Origin: an uncultured Chitinophagaceae bacterium
GTDB lineage: Bacteria; Bacteroidota; Bacteroidia; Chitinophagales; Chitinophagaceae
Length of the DNA stretch: 64,000 bases
Direction: 5' to 3'
Assembly: GCA_937873715.1 (NCBI GenBank)
Contig: CALMYJ010000013.1
Span: forward strand, 124,001-188,000
This document shows positions 1 through 13,175 of the stretch, one piece after another. The translations under genes were made by a program, and so were the position numbers. Below the pieces are notes generated by a model. That model did not search any database, was not told the DNA's origin, and saw only the letters and a list, made by a program, of their open reading frames with translations. Each line of letters opens with the position of its first letter. Position 1 is the first letter of the stretch.

Positions 1-1178
<1,178 letters not shown>

Positions 1179-1182
1179 GTCA

Positions 1183-1247
1183 ATAGTTAATGGTTCATAG
1201 TTCATCGTAGTGATTGCTTTGGCTATGAACCATCAACCATCAACTAT
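1183..1247. repeat. 7-bp-phased inverted repeat (hairpin) between rpoB and rpoC
   Basis: The left arm (1183-1205) and the reverse complement of the right arm (1225-1247) match at 20 of 23 positions without gaps, leaving a 19-nt loop. Each arm is itself built of degenerate 7-bp units such as ATAGTTA, ATGGTTC, ATAGTTC. It has no T-run after it, so it is not a standard terminator. A similar 7-bp-phased array lies beside mutS near 63650. Confidence 0.8.
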
Positions 1248-1276
1248 GTACAATTAAAAAATTATCAATTAGAGAT

Positions 1277-5569
<4,293 letters not shown>

Positions 5570-5606
5570 GTACTAATTTTGAGGATTACACTTATCACAT
5601 GAATAG

Positions 5607-5637
5607 AAGGAGCAGTACCATACTGCTCCTTTTTTTT
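5607..5637 (+). terminator. Rho-independent terminator of rpoBC
   Basis: A perfect 11-bp stem (5607-5617 with 5621-5631) has a 3-nt loop and runs into eight or more T residues. It sits 38 bp past the rpoC stop codon. Confidence 0.9.
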
Positions 5638-5700
5638 ATGTATAAATTGCTAAAGGTGTAACGATAATTTCTGACCTGGTTATTTTAAATACAGCATAAG

Positions 5701-5720
5701 ATATCGCCCCTGCGGGGCTA
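5701..5720. repeat. Small GC-rich palindrome, REP-like
   Basis: GCCCC-TGC-GGGGC (5706-5718) is embedded in A/T-rich DNA between the convergent rpoC and ffh genes and flanked by ATAT and TAAAAG. No T-tract follows. It resembles short dispersed palindromes seen in intergenic DNA of many bacteria; other copies would have to be sought elsewhere in the genome. Confidence 0.4.
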
Positions 5721-5778
5721 AAAGATTTTTGTTTGCAGCTCTATTTCATTTCTTTTTCTTAATAGTAAACCATTGATT

Positions 5779-5812
5779 AAAAAAGCCTGCAAAATGATAC
5801 TTGCAGGCTTTT
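5779..5812 (-). terminator. Rho-independent terminator of ffh
   Basis: A 12-bp perfect stem (5781-5792 with 5801-5812) has an 8-nt loop. On the minus strand it runs into a T-tract (plus-strand A-run 5779-5784). It lies 25 bp beyond the ffh stop. Confidence 0.85.
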
Positions 5813-5836
5813 AATAATCTCACTTTGAATCTTCCT

Positions 5837-7159
5837 TTACCGTTTCATCATACCCGGCATCCGCCCCATTGGCATTTTGTTCATCATCTTCATCATACCC
5901 TTCATCTGGTCAAACTGTTTTAAAAACTGGTTTACCTCGGCAATGTCTTTGCCACTACCCCTGGCGATGCGCTGTTTGCGGCTGGGATTAATCAGGTCGG
6001 GGTTGCGGCGCTCTTCCAGTGTCATGGAGTTAATGATGGCTTCAATACCTTTAAAGGCATCATCTTTTATATCAATGTCTTTAATTTGCTTCCCAACACC
6101 CGGAATCATTCCCATCAGGTCTTTCAGGTTGCCCATTTTTTTAATTTGCTGCAACTGGGTTTTAAAGTCTTCAAAGTCAAACTGGTTTTTGCGAATTTTC
6201 TTTTCCAGTTTGGCAGCTTCGGCTTCATCAAACTGTTCCTGCGCTTTTTCTACCAGGCTTACAATATCACCCATACCCAAAATGCGCTGAGCCATACGTT
6301 CCGGGTAGAATACATCCAGGGTATCTAACTTTTCGCCGCTGCTTACAAATTTAATGGGCTTTTGTACCGTGTATTTAATGGAGAGAGCTGCACCACCTCT
6401 TGTATCGCCATCGAGTTTGGTAAGTACCACACCGCTAAAATCGAGGCGTTCGTTAAAGGCAGCGGCTGTATTTACGGCATCCTGGCCAGTCATACTATCA
6501 ACCACAAATAATATTTCCTGTGGTTGTATAGCGGCTTTAATATTGGCCACTTCGGTCATCATAGCTTCGTCTACAGCCAGGCGGCCGGCGGTATCGATGA
6601 TAACAACATTTTTATTTTTCGTTTTCGCTTCCTGTATCGCTGCTCGGGCTATTGCAACAGCATCTTTATTTTCTCTTTGTGCAAATACATCTACACCAAT
6701 TTGCCCGCCTAATACCTCCAACTGGTCAATTGCTGCCGGGCGGTAAATATCCGCTGCCACAAGCAGTGGCGATTTGCCTTTTTTTGTTTTGAGATAATTA
6801 GCCAGTTTGCCACTAAAAGTAGTTTTACCACTACCCTGAAGCCCTGCCACCAAAATTACCGCAGGGTTTCCTGTAAGTTGAAATTCGCTTTCGGTACCAC
6901 CCATCAATTCGGTCAGTTCATCCTGCACAATTTTTACCATCTGCTGTCCGGGGCTTACGGCTGTAAGTACTTTTTCGCCCAGGGCTTTGGTTTTTATTTT
7001 GTCGGTAAACTCTTTGGCTATTTTATAGTTTACATCTGCATCTACTAAGGCACGGCGGATATCTTTTACCGTATTGGCAATATTGAGTTCGGTGATGCGT
7101 GACTGGCCTTTAATATTTTTAAAGGCGGCTTCGAGTTTTTCACTTAAAGAATTAAACAC
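5837..7159 (-). CDS. ffh: Signal recognition particle protein Ffh (SRP54)
   Basis: GTPase subunit of the signal recognition particle, which binds SRP RNA and the hydrophobic signal of nascent membrane and exported proteins and docks with FtsY. The 440 residues show the N domain, then the G domain with P-loop GLQGSGKTT (about 108-116), DTAGRL and TKLDGDTRGGA. The methionine-rich M domain follows and ends in MKGMMKMMNKMPMGRMPGMMKR-like sequence. It is a single gene converging on rpoC, closed by its own terminator, and lies downstream of rpoD, from which it is separated by a terminator. Length and motifs are normal. Confidence 0.98.
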   Translation of the reverse strand: MFNSLSEKLEAAFKNIKGQSRITELNIANTVKDIRRALVDADVNYKIAKEFTDKIKTKALGEKVLTAVSPGQQMVKIVQDELTELMGGTESEFQLTGNPAVILVAGLQGSGKTTFSGKLANYLKTKKGKSPLLVAADIYRPAAIDQLEVLGGQIGVDVFAQRENKDAVAIARAAIQEAKTKNKNVVIIDTAGRLAVDEAMMTEVANIKAAIQPQEILFVVDSMTGQDAVNTAAAFNERLDFSGVVLTKLDGDTRGGAALSIKYTVQKPIKFVSSGEKLDTLDVFYPERMAQRILGMGDIVSLVEKAQEQFDEAEAAKLEKKIRKNQFDFEDFKTQLQQIKKMGNLKDLMGMIPGVGKQIKDIDIKDDAFKGIEAIINSMTLEERRNPDLINPSRKQRIARGSGKDIAEVNQFLKQFDQMKGMMKMMNKMPMGRMPGMMKR

Positions 7160-7196
7160 GGTGTTGTTATTTTAAATCTGGTAAACTGCAATAAAT

Positions 7197-7221
7197 AAAA
7201 AAGTGAACCTTAAAGTTCACT
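7197..7221 (-). terminator. Rho-independent terminator of rpoD
   Basis: A 7-bp stem (7202-7208 with 7215-7221) and 6-nt loop are followed on the minus strand by a T-run (A-run 7197-7202). It lies 33 bp past the rpoD stop, so ffh probably needs its own promoter. Confidence 0.75.
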
Positions 7222-7253
7222 ATACATAAAATTGGTGCAAATGTAATAAAACT

Positions 7254-8123
7254 TTAGGCTCCAAGAAAGGTACGCAGGTGCCTGCAGCGGGAAACAGTAC
7301 GCAGCTTAGTGATGGCTTTATCCTTTATTTGCCGCACCCTTTCACGGGTTAGGTTGTATTTTTCACCAATGTCTTCCAGGCTCATGGCATGGTCAACACC
7401 AATACCAAAGAAAAACCGGATGACATCTTTTTGCCTTTCGGTGAGTGTACTCAGCGACCGGTTAATTTCAGTAGTGAGTGAATCGGTAAAAGCCAGGTTT
7501 TTATCAGTGCTTTCGGAGTTAGGATTTTCCAGCACATCTATAAGGGTACCATCATCCGAATCACCGAGTGGTTGATCCATACTTACATGCCGCACTGCTG
7601 CGCCAATGGTGGCCGATACTTCGGCGGTTTCAATTTCCAGTAAAGCTGCTATCTCGTCGGGGGTAGGCTCTCTTTCGTATTCTTGCTCCAGTTGTGAATA
7701 GGCTTTACTGATGCGGTTGGTTAGGCCTACTTTGTTTAAGGGCAGCCTTACAATACGGGATTGTTCGGCAAGCGCCTGCATAATACTTTGGCGTATCCAC
7801 CACACAGCGTAGGAAATAAATTTGAAGCCACGGGTTTCATCAAAACGGCGGGCAGCTTTTATAAGGCCAACGTTACCTTCATTGATGAGGTCGGGCAGGC
7901 TAAGGCCCTGGTTTTGATATTGCTTGGCAACCGACACTACAAAGCGCAGGTTAGCCCTTGTTAATTTATCCAGCGCCCGCTGGTCGCCTTGTTTAATACG
8001 GATGGCCAGTTTTACTTCTTCTTCTGGTGGTATAAGTTCCACCTTCCCAATTTCCTGCAGGTATTTTTCTAAACTCTGGCTCTCACGGTTAGTGATTGAC
8101 TTGGTGATTTTAAGCTGACGCAT
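7254..8123 (-). CDS. rpoD: Primary sigma factor RpoD/SigA (short Bacteroidota form)
   Basis: Primary sigma-70 factor directing RNA polymerase to housekeeping promoters. At about 289 residues it is the short Bacteroidota type: it begins [12 protein letters not shown] and lacks region 1.1 and the large non-conserved insertion of the enteric protein. Visible parts are region 1.2 ([12 protein letters not shown]), region 2 ([30 protein letters not shown], with the -10-reading [19 protein letters not shown]), region 3, and the region 4 helix-turn-helix ([23 protein letters not shown]). An upstream in-frame ATG at 8127-8129 would add two residues; the MRQL start fits the family better. A TATATTTG motif on the minus strand (8245-8238) matches the Bacteroidota -7 consensus, but I see no good -33 partner. 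Confidence 0.97.
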   Translation of the reverse strand: MRQLKITKSITNRESQSLEKYLQEIGKVELIPPEEEVKLAIRIKQGDQRALDKLTRANLRFVVSVAKQYQNQGLSLPDLINEGNVGLIKAARRFDETRGFKFISYAVWWIRQSIMQALAEQSRIVRLPLNKVGLTNRISKAYSQLEQEYEREPTPDEIAALLEIETAEVSATIGAAVRHVSMDQPLGDSDDGTLIDVLENPNSESTDKNLAFTDSLTTEINRSLSTLTERQKDVIRFFFGIGVDHAMSLEDIGEKYNLTRERVRQIKDKAITKLRTVSRCRHLRTFLGA

Positions 8124-8398
8124 ACTCATAAGCCATTTTAAGGGTTATTGAAATTGGTAGAAATGGGCTGAGATGGTAATCGCTATTACTTTTTCTGCAT
8201 CTTCTTATCTAATGTAGGTATATTTCCATATACCGTCCAAATATAATTTTTCAGCGCTGTTGTATGCCTGTGCGGCTACCGTATTGAGTGTTTAAATTTT
8301 AATGCTTTGTTATTAAACAAAAATAGTTGTCAAATTATTTTGCCACCACATTTTATTTGTTATTATTGCACTATTGACATAGATATCAAATTACATTG

Positions 8399-8779
8399 AT
8401 GAGCAAAAAAGTTTTATATAGTCTCGAATATCCTGTACGGTGTTCACCACGCATTTTATATGAGTTTTTAAGTACTCCTGCTGGTTTGCAGGAATGGTTT
8501 GCCGACAGGGTTGATGAAAGGGATGGCGTATTCATTTTTTCGTGGAATGGTACCACAGACAAGGCTGAATTACTGGAGGCCGAAGAGGATAAATTTGTAC
8601 GTTTTCACTGGTTGCATGCACCCAAAGATGAATATTTTGAATTCAGTATCGATAAGTCGGAAGTTACTAATCAAACCATATTGATGATTAAAGATTTTGC
8701 AGATAAAAAGGAAATCAAAGATCAAAGCCAGTTGTGGGAGTACCAGGTAAAAGAACTTTTTCACCGCCTGGGTGCCTGA
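8399..8779 (+). CDS. START-like (SRPBCC fold) domain protein
   Basis: A small cytosolic protein (126 residues) of the SRPBCC/AHSA1-like superfamily. Evidence is the opening YSLEYPVRCSPRILYEFLSTPAGLQEWFADRV, followed by alternating beta strands (VFIFSWNG, DKFVRFHWLH, YFEFSIDK) and a C-terminal helix (LWEYQVKELFHRLGA), the classic helix-grip order. This resembles the Bacteroidota START-like family often found near rpoD-type genes. Ligand and role are unknown. ATG at 8399 is preferred over the in-frame TTG at 8396. Its end overlaps the convergent downstream gene by 19 bp. Confidence 0.8.
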   Translation: MSKKVLYSLEYPVRCSPRILYEFLSTPAGLQEWFADRVDERDGVFIFSWNGTTDKAELLEAEEDKFVRFHWLHAPKDEYFEFSIDKSEVTNQTILMIKDFADKKEIKDQSQLWEYQVKELFHRLGA

Positions 8780-9402
8780 GGGCAAAGTAATGCCAGCAGC
8801 GTTTCAAATGTAGCTTCAATAAATCCCTGTGCTTTCTCCCAGTCTTTCAAAGGCAGCATGGCTGCTATTTTTACAAAATCACCACGTTGTAGTATAGCCC
8901 AAAAATCGACTGCGTTTATTTGATTAAGTGAGGTGTAATTAGTATCATTAAAATGGTGCTGCCAGGCATCGGCACCGGTACACACAAAAAAATCCTGTTG
9001 TTGCAGCGATTCAAAATTATCCTGAAGTGCAGGCAGGTATTGTGCTTTGTATGTTCCTGCAAGCTGTAGGGTTATACTGAAAAAATTGCCCCACCAAAAA
9101 AAGGTACGAATGGCAACAGTGTTTTCTTTTTCAAAGTGCCTTGGGTAATCAAGCATTACATAAGGCAACTGCAGGTAATTTTCGCCCTTCGAAATTTTTG
9201 GGGTGCTTTGCCTTACTGGTTCGGGCAGGTTTGTTTTATTATTATTTACAAAGTATTGCATGTGGGCTGCCGCATTGCCGAGCAGTTTATATACTTTCTC
9301 TATAACGGCATGTTTGGTTAATATCCAGTCTGTATGGCATACCAGTTCCATTTCACTTGCAGAAAGAGTTATTTTTGCATCATGCTCCATAGTGATGCTC
9401 AA
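8761..9402 (-). CDS. Conserved hypothetical protein
   Basis: I do not recognise this 213-residue protein. It has no signal peptide and no TM segment. The N-terminal half contains VIEKVYKLLGNAAAHMQYF, and the middle is beta-rich and aromatic (YVMLDYPRHFEKENTVAIRTFFWWGNFFSITLQL), followed by helical sequence. The pattern looks like a globular cytosolic protein. It converges on the START-like gene with a 19-bp overlap and diverges from the lptF-type gene with 37 bp between the starts, which leaves very little room for two promoters. The second Met (9390) is an alternative start. The codon pattern is ordinary for the window. Confidence 0.7.
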   Translation of the reverse strand: MSITMEHDAKITLSASEMELVCHTDWILTKHAVIEKVYKLLGNAAAHMQYFVNNNKTNLPEPVRQSTPKISKGENYLQLPYVMLDYPRHFEKENTVAIRTFFWWGNFFSITLQLAGTYKAQYLPALQDNFESLQQQDFFVCTGADAWQHHFNDTNYTSLNQINAVDFWAILQRGDFVKIAAMLPLKDWEKAQGFIEATFETLLALLCPQAPRR

Positions 9403-9439
9403 TTTACAACTAATTTAGGCCTTACCTAAGCAGGCAGTA

Positions 9440-10876
9440 ATGATTAAAAAATTAGATAAACTGGTTATAAAAGCTTTTGCAGGCCCTTTTATTGCCACTT
9501 TTTTTATTGCCCTGTTTGTATTAATCATGCAAACATTGTGGAAATACATCGACGACCTGGTAGGTAAAGACCTTGACCTGCTTACTATTGCCCAGTTTAC
9601 CTGGTATGCCAGTGCATCGCTGTTGTTGCTGGCCATACCCATTGCCATACTGATATCTTCTATTATGGCATTTGGCAACCTGGGCGAAACCTTTGAGCTT
9701 ATTGCCATTAAATCATCTGGTATATCGCTTTTGCGCTTTATCCGGCCACTGGTATTTATATGCCTGTTACTTTGTGGTGTAAGTTTCTTTTTTGCTAATA
9801 ACGTTGTACCCTACACGAATTTAAAATTTAGGGCACTGTATTATGATATTGGGTATAAAAAACCGGCACTTGATTTAAAAGAAGGAGCGTTTTATACACA
9901 GATTACGGGATATGCCATTAAAGTAGGTAAGAAAGAAAAAGATCAGAAAACCATACACAACGTGGTGATTTATGAGCAGCAAAACCAGTTGCAGGATAAT
10001 GGCATCTTTGCCGAAAAGGGCATCATGGGCCTTTCGCCTGATGCTAAATACCTGGAGTTTTTGCTGCAAAATGGCTACCGTTACCAGGAAAGGGGTAACC
10101 TGGTAGATACCAGCACAGAATTTATAAGGTTAAATTTTAAAGAGTATAGAAAGCGCTTCGATTTATCTTCATTCAAACTTTCCAAAACCGATGACAGCTT
10201 GTTTAAAAACGATTCCCGGATGTACAGCATCAGGCAATTGAACCGCAGTATCGATTCGGTAAAAAAAGTAAAGCAATTGTACAGCGACCGGTTAAACCGG
10301 GAAGTTGAAAGCCAGTTAAAATACCATTTGCAGCCAGATAGCGTTTGGGCTAAGGCCAAAGCCAGGCCTGTTGGAACACCTAAAAAATTTACCGACCTTA
10401 TACCCGACTCGGCAAAATACACGGTATTTGAAAGAGCATTGAATATTACGGCTAACATTAAAAACAGCTATACCTATACCGGGAACGATGTAGATAATAA
10501 AAATGCTGAGTTGCGCCAGGCCAATATTGAATGGCACCGAAAATTTTCTTACTCCTTTGCCTGCCTGGTATTATTTTTTATTGGGGCACCTTTAGGTTCC
10601 ATTATTCGCAAAGGCGGCTTTGGCATGCCCTTGGTAATTGCAGTAATATTTTTTATAGTATTTCACCTGCTCAGCATATTTGGCGAAAAATTTGCAAAAG
10701 AGGCTGTACTGTCTGAAGCATTGGGGATGTGGATGCCTGTACTGATATTGAGCCCTGTTGGTGCTTTTTTAACGTATAAAGCCATACACGACTCCCAGTT
10801 GTTTAATAAAGAATTTTATTACCGCCTGATAAATAACTTTAAGCGTTTTATCCGCCTGCAAAAATCAAAGGTTTAG
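9440..10876 (+). CDS. LptF/LptG family permease (YjgP/YjgQ)
   Basis: Inner-membrane permease of the LPS transport (Lpt) machinery, which with the LptB ATPase extracts LPS from the inner membrane. The 478 residues show the family layout: TM1 (FIATFFIALFVLIMQTLW), TM2-3 around residues 45-125 (LLLLAIPIAILISSIMAFG and PLVFICLLLCGVSFFFA), a large periplasmic beta-jellyroll region of about residues 130-360, then three C-terminal TMs (YSFACLVLFFIGAPLGSIIRKGG, LVIAVIFFIVFHLLSIFG, LGMWMPVLILSPVGAFL). The APLGSIIRKGGFGMPL segment is typical of LptF/G. I cannot decide between LptF and LptG; Bacteroidota usually encode their copies in separate places. Confidence 0.9.
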   Translation: MIKKLDKLVIKAFAGPFIATFFIALFVLIMQTLWKYIDDLVGKDLDLLTIAQFTWYASASLLLLAIPIAILISSIMAFGNLGETFELIAIKSSGISLLRFIRPLVFICLLLCGVSFFFANNVVPYTNLKFRALYYDIGYKKPALDLKEGAFYTQITGYAIKVGKKEKDQKTIHNVVIYEQQNQLQDNGIFAEKGIMGLSPDAKYLEFLLQNGYRYQERGNLVDTSTEFIRLNFKEYRKRFDLSSFKLSKTDDSLFKNDSRMYSIRQLNRSIDSVKKVKQLYSDRLNREVESQLKYHLQPDSVWAKAKARPVGTPKKFTDLIPDSAKYTVFERALNITANIKNSYTYTGNDVDNKNAELRQANIEWHRKFSYSFACLVLFFIGAPLGSIIRKGGFGMPLVIAVIFFIVFHLLSIFGEKFAKEAVLSEALGMWMPVLILSPVGAFLTYKAIHDSQLFNKEFYYRLINNFKRFIRLQKSKV

Positions 10877-10922
10877 TACGCTTTGATATGTTTACATTTA
10901 TGTTGAAATAAAATAATTGTTT

Positions 10923-11669
10923 ATGGCAAAGCAAACACGTCGTCGTTTTTTATTAGATACAGGTAAGGCTGGTATTTTTAGTGTAGCTGCAGCATCCCTC
11001 CCTGCTGTATTGGCGTCGTGCGGCAGCAGCAGGTTTGCCACCGGCATATTTAAAACAGGATACGATCAGCAACCGCTGCCCTACAAATACGATGCGCTGG
11101 AAGATGCGGTAGACTGGGCAACCATGGAAATTCATTATACCAAACATGCCGCTGCCTATTCCAAAAACCTTAAGGAAGCAGCCCTTGCCGAAAACGCTGA
11201 TACCCGTAAGCCATTAGAAGAAGTGCTGGCAAGAATATCAAAATATTCCGCCAAAATGCGGAATAATGGCGGTGGCCATTATAATCACGAAATGTTCTGG
11301 CAGTGTATGCGTCCCAAATCGGCTGATAATAAGCCAACCGGCCGGTTGCTTACCACTATAGAAAATACATTTGGTTCCTTTGCAGGATTTAAAACCCGGT
11401 TTGCCGATGAAGCTAAAAACCGCTTTGGCAGCGGCTGGGCATGGCTGTACCTCGATAAAAATAAAATACTGCAAACAGGCTCAACCCCCAACCAGGATAA
11501 TCCTTTGATGGATATAAGCGATATAAAAGGATTTCCTTTGCTTGCGCTGGATGTGTGGGAGCATGCTTATTACCTGCGCTATCAAAATAAAAGGGCTGAT
11601 TATATCGACAACTGGTGGTCGGTGGTAAACTGGGATTATATCCAAAAGCGCTTTGATGCAGCCGTATAA
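10923..11669 (+). CDS. Superoxide dismutase (Fe/Mn family) with Tat-lipoprotein signal
   Basis: Fe/Mn superoxide dismutase that converts superoxide to O2 and H2O2. From ATG 10923 (248 residues) the metal ligands are His71 (EIHYTKH), His122 (GGGHYNHEMFW), Asp210 and His214 (LDVWEHAYYL). STPNQDNPLM resembles the manganese-type signature. The N-terminus is unusual: TRRRFLL is a twin-arginine motif, followed by a hydrophobic stretch and a lipobox VLASC (Cys33), predicting Tat export of the folded enzyme and lipid anchoring. The usual double His after the first ligand (KHH) reads KHA. It starts 46 bp after the lptF-type gene. Function is secure; metal and location are inferred. Confidence 0.93.
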   Translation: MAKQTRRRFLLDTGKAGIFSVAAASLPAVLASCGSSRFATGIFKTGYDQQPLPYKYDALEDAVDWATMEIHYTKHAAAYSKNLKEAALAENADTRKPLEEVLARISKYSAKMRNNGGGHYNHEMFWQCMRPKSADNKPTGRLLTTIENTFGSFAGFKTRFADEAKNRFGSGWAWLYLDKNKILQTGSTPNQDNPLMDISDIKGFPLLALDVWEHAYYLRYQNKRADYIDNWWSVVNWDYIQKRFDAAV

Positions 11670-11883
11670 TTTTTAAATTATCTGCAATTTTTACGGGTAA
11701 TAATTTAATCACCTGCAGCTATTGACATTTTGCCTGGCAATGTTTATCATTGAAGAGCAATTTGTACACCAATATTTTACCCGGAAAATCTTTCTCCCTT
11801 ACTTTCCTCTTTAATTACATCAATTTACCGCAGCTAACGGCTGGGCATACGTGTATTTTATTGATCACTATAAAACCTGATGT

Positions 11884-12657
11884 ATGAAACTTTTAAAAAC
11901 CGGCTCTTCCGGAAACGATGTTCGCCATTGGCAAACTTTTCTTATAGGTATCGGATTGTACCAGGGTGTTGTTACGGGTAAGTTTGATGAAGCTACCCGT
12001 GATGCATCCATTGCATTTCAAATGGCTAATAACCTTGAGCCAGACGGGCTTGTAGGCAACAAAACTATTGGCGCAGCCATGCTGCAGGGCTTTAGTATAG
12101 TTACCGATACCGGCACAGGCAATACCAGCTCCAATTGGCCACCCAGGCCCTCTTTTCCGCCATTAATTGATAATGCGGCAAGGCAAAAAGTTTTTGGCAA
12201 ATTTGATTATGCTCACAGGCCCGTACAAGGTAATTACGAAAATATTGAAGTGCTGGGCGATTGGGCGAAAAACAATATTATAAAACTGGACATACCACAA
12301 TTGATACCCATTAAGGGCAATTCAATCGTATACTTTCACAGGCTAGCTGCAACACAGTTTAAAAAACTATGGAGCGATTGGGAAAAAGCAGGCCTGATGC
12401 ACCTGGTGCTTACCTGGGCTGGTACTTATGCGCCACGCTTTGTACGGGGTAGTAAAACAACACTCAGTAATCATGCTTTTGGCTCTGCCTTTGATATTAA
12501 TGTGGCCTGGAATGGACTTGGTGTGTTGCCACCGCTTGTTGGCCAAAAGGGGAGTGTGCGCCAACTGGTACCCATCGCTCATGATAACGGCTTTTACTGG
12601 GGTGGCCATTTTAAAAGACTGGATGGAATGCATTTTGAAGTAGCGAAGTTGAAGTAG
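11884..12657 (+). CDS. Peptidoglycan-binding domain plus M15 D-Ala-D-Ala-type peptidase
   Basis: A two-domain, 257-residue protein. Residues about 5-70 form a peptidoglycan-binding type 1 domain (GSSGNDVRHWQTFLIGIG through FDEATRDASIAFQMANNLEPDGLVGNKTI). Residues about 150-257 form an M15-type zinc peptidase (VanY/endolysin-like) with SNHAFGSAFDIN supplying His and Asp ligands and DGMHFE supplying the last His. It should cleave D-Ala-containing peptide cross-links. There is no signal peptide at the N-terminus, unlike most cell-wall carboxypeptidases and like phage endolysins, but no phage genes surround it. The ATG at 11884 immediately precedes the first domain, so an unnoticed signal is unlikely. 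Confidence 0.85.
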   Translation: MKLLKTGSSGNDVRHWQTFLIGIGLYQGVVTGKFDEATRDASIAFQMANNLEPDGLVGNKTIGAAMLQGFSIVTDTGTGNTSSNWPPRPSFPPLIDNAARQKVFGKFDYAHRPVQGNYENIEVLGDWAKNNIIKLDIPQLIPIKGNSIVYFHRLAATQFKKLWSDWEKAGLMHLVLTWAGTYAPRFVRGSKTTLSNHAFGSAFDINVAWNGLGVLPPLVGQKGSVRQLVPIAHDNGFYWGGHFKRLDGMHFEVAKLK

Positions 12658-12713
12658 GAGTGGATTGTATTCAATAAAGACATGTTTAGCCTGTAATAAC
12701 TGTTACTTTTGCA

Positions 12714-13103
12714 GTTCTGTCAGCCGGGTTATCGTGGCGCCTATGGCGCTAAGGAAAGTCCGGACAGCGCAGGGCAGCACACCGGCTAACGGCCGGCTTT
12801 CTGCAAAGGCAGAAAAGAGAAAGTGCCACAGAAAATAACCGTGGCGCCCCAGGCGCCATAAGGGTGAAAATGTGAGGTAAGAGCTCACAGGTGTGCCGGG
12901 TAACCGGTGCACCGGGTAAACCTTGTGCGCTGTAATGCCATGTAAATTTCGCTGTGCTTTGCACTGCAGGCGGCCCGCTTGCAATCGGTAAGATGGCGGA
13001 AAGGGTAGGCAGCAAGATCCATGCAGTAATGTATGGGCCAGATAAATGATAACCACCACTCCATTGGCGTGGTACAGAATCCGGCTTACAGGCTGACAGA
13101 TTT
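12714..13103 (+). ncRNA. rnpB: RNase P RNA (bacterial type A)
   Basis: Catalytic RNA of RNase P, which matures tRNA 5' ends. Conserved blocks in order are GGAAAGTCCGGAC (from 12753), GAAAGTGCCACAGAAAATAA (about 12819), AAGGGTGAAAATGTGAGGTA (about 12859) and ACAGAATCCGGCTTACA (about 13075). Helix P1 closes perfectly: CTGTCAGCC at 12717-12725 with GGCTGACAG at 13091-13099. Ends are estimated from P1. A strong terminator follows at 13127-13164. Confidence 0.97.
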
Positions 13104-13126
13104 TTTAAGTAAAAATGCAGTTTAAT

Positions 13127-13164
13127 ACAAAGGGCCTCTGTTTAGAGGCCCTTTGTGATTTTTT
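13127..13164. terminator. Bidirectional Rho-independent terminator
   Basis: A perfect 13-bp stem (13127-13139 with 13144-13156) has a 4-nt loop. It is followed by a T-run on the plus strand (13159-13164, for rnpB). On the minus strand it lies directly past the stop of the T9SS gene, so it can serve both converging transcripts. Confidence 0.85.
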
Positions 13165-13175
13165 AAAACTAAGTT

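Noticed and set aside
9415-9429. TTAGG(N5)CCTAA as a metal-repressor site before the lptF-type gene
   Set aside because: The spacing differs from the site near the Nramp gene, and an LPS permease is not an expected target.
12703-13059. Long minus-strand open frames opposite 12.7-13.1 kb
   Set aside because: This interval is the RNase P RNA gene, with conserved blocks on the plus strand; the frames are accidental.
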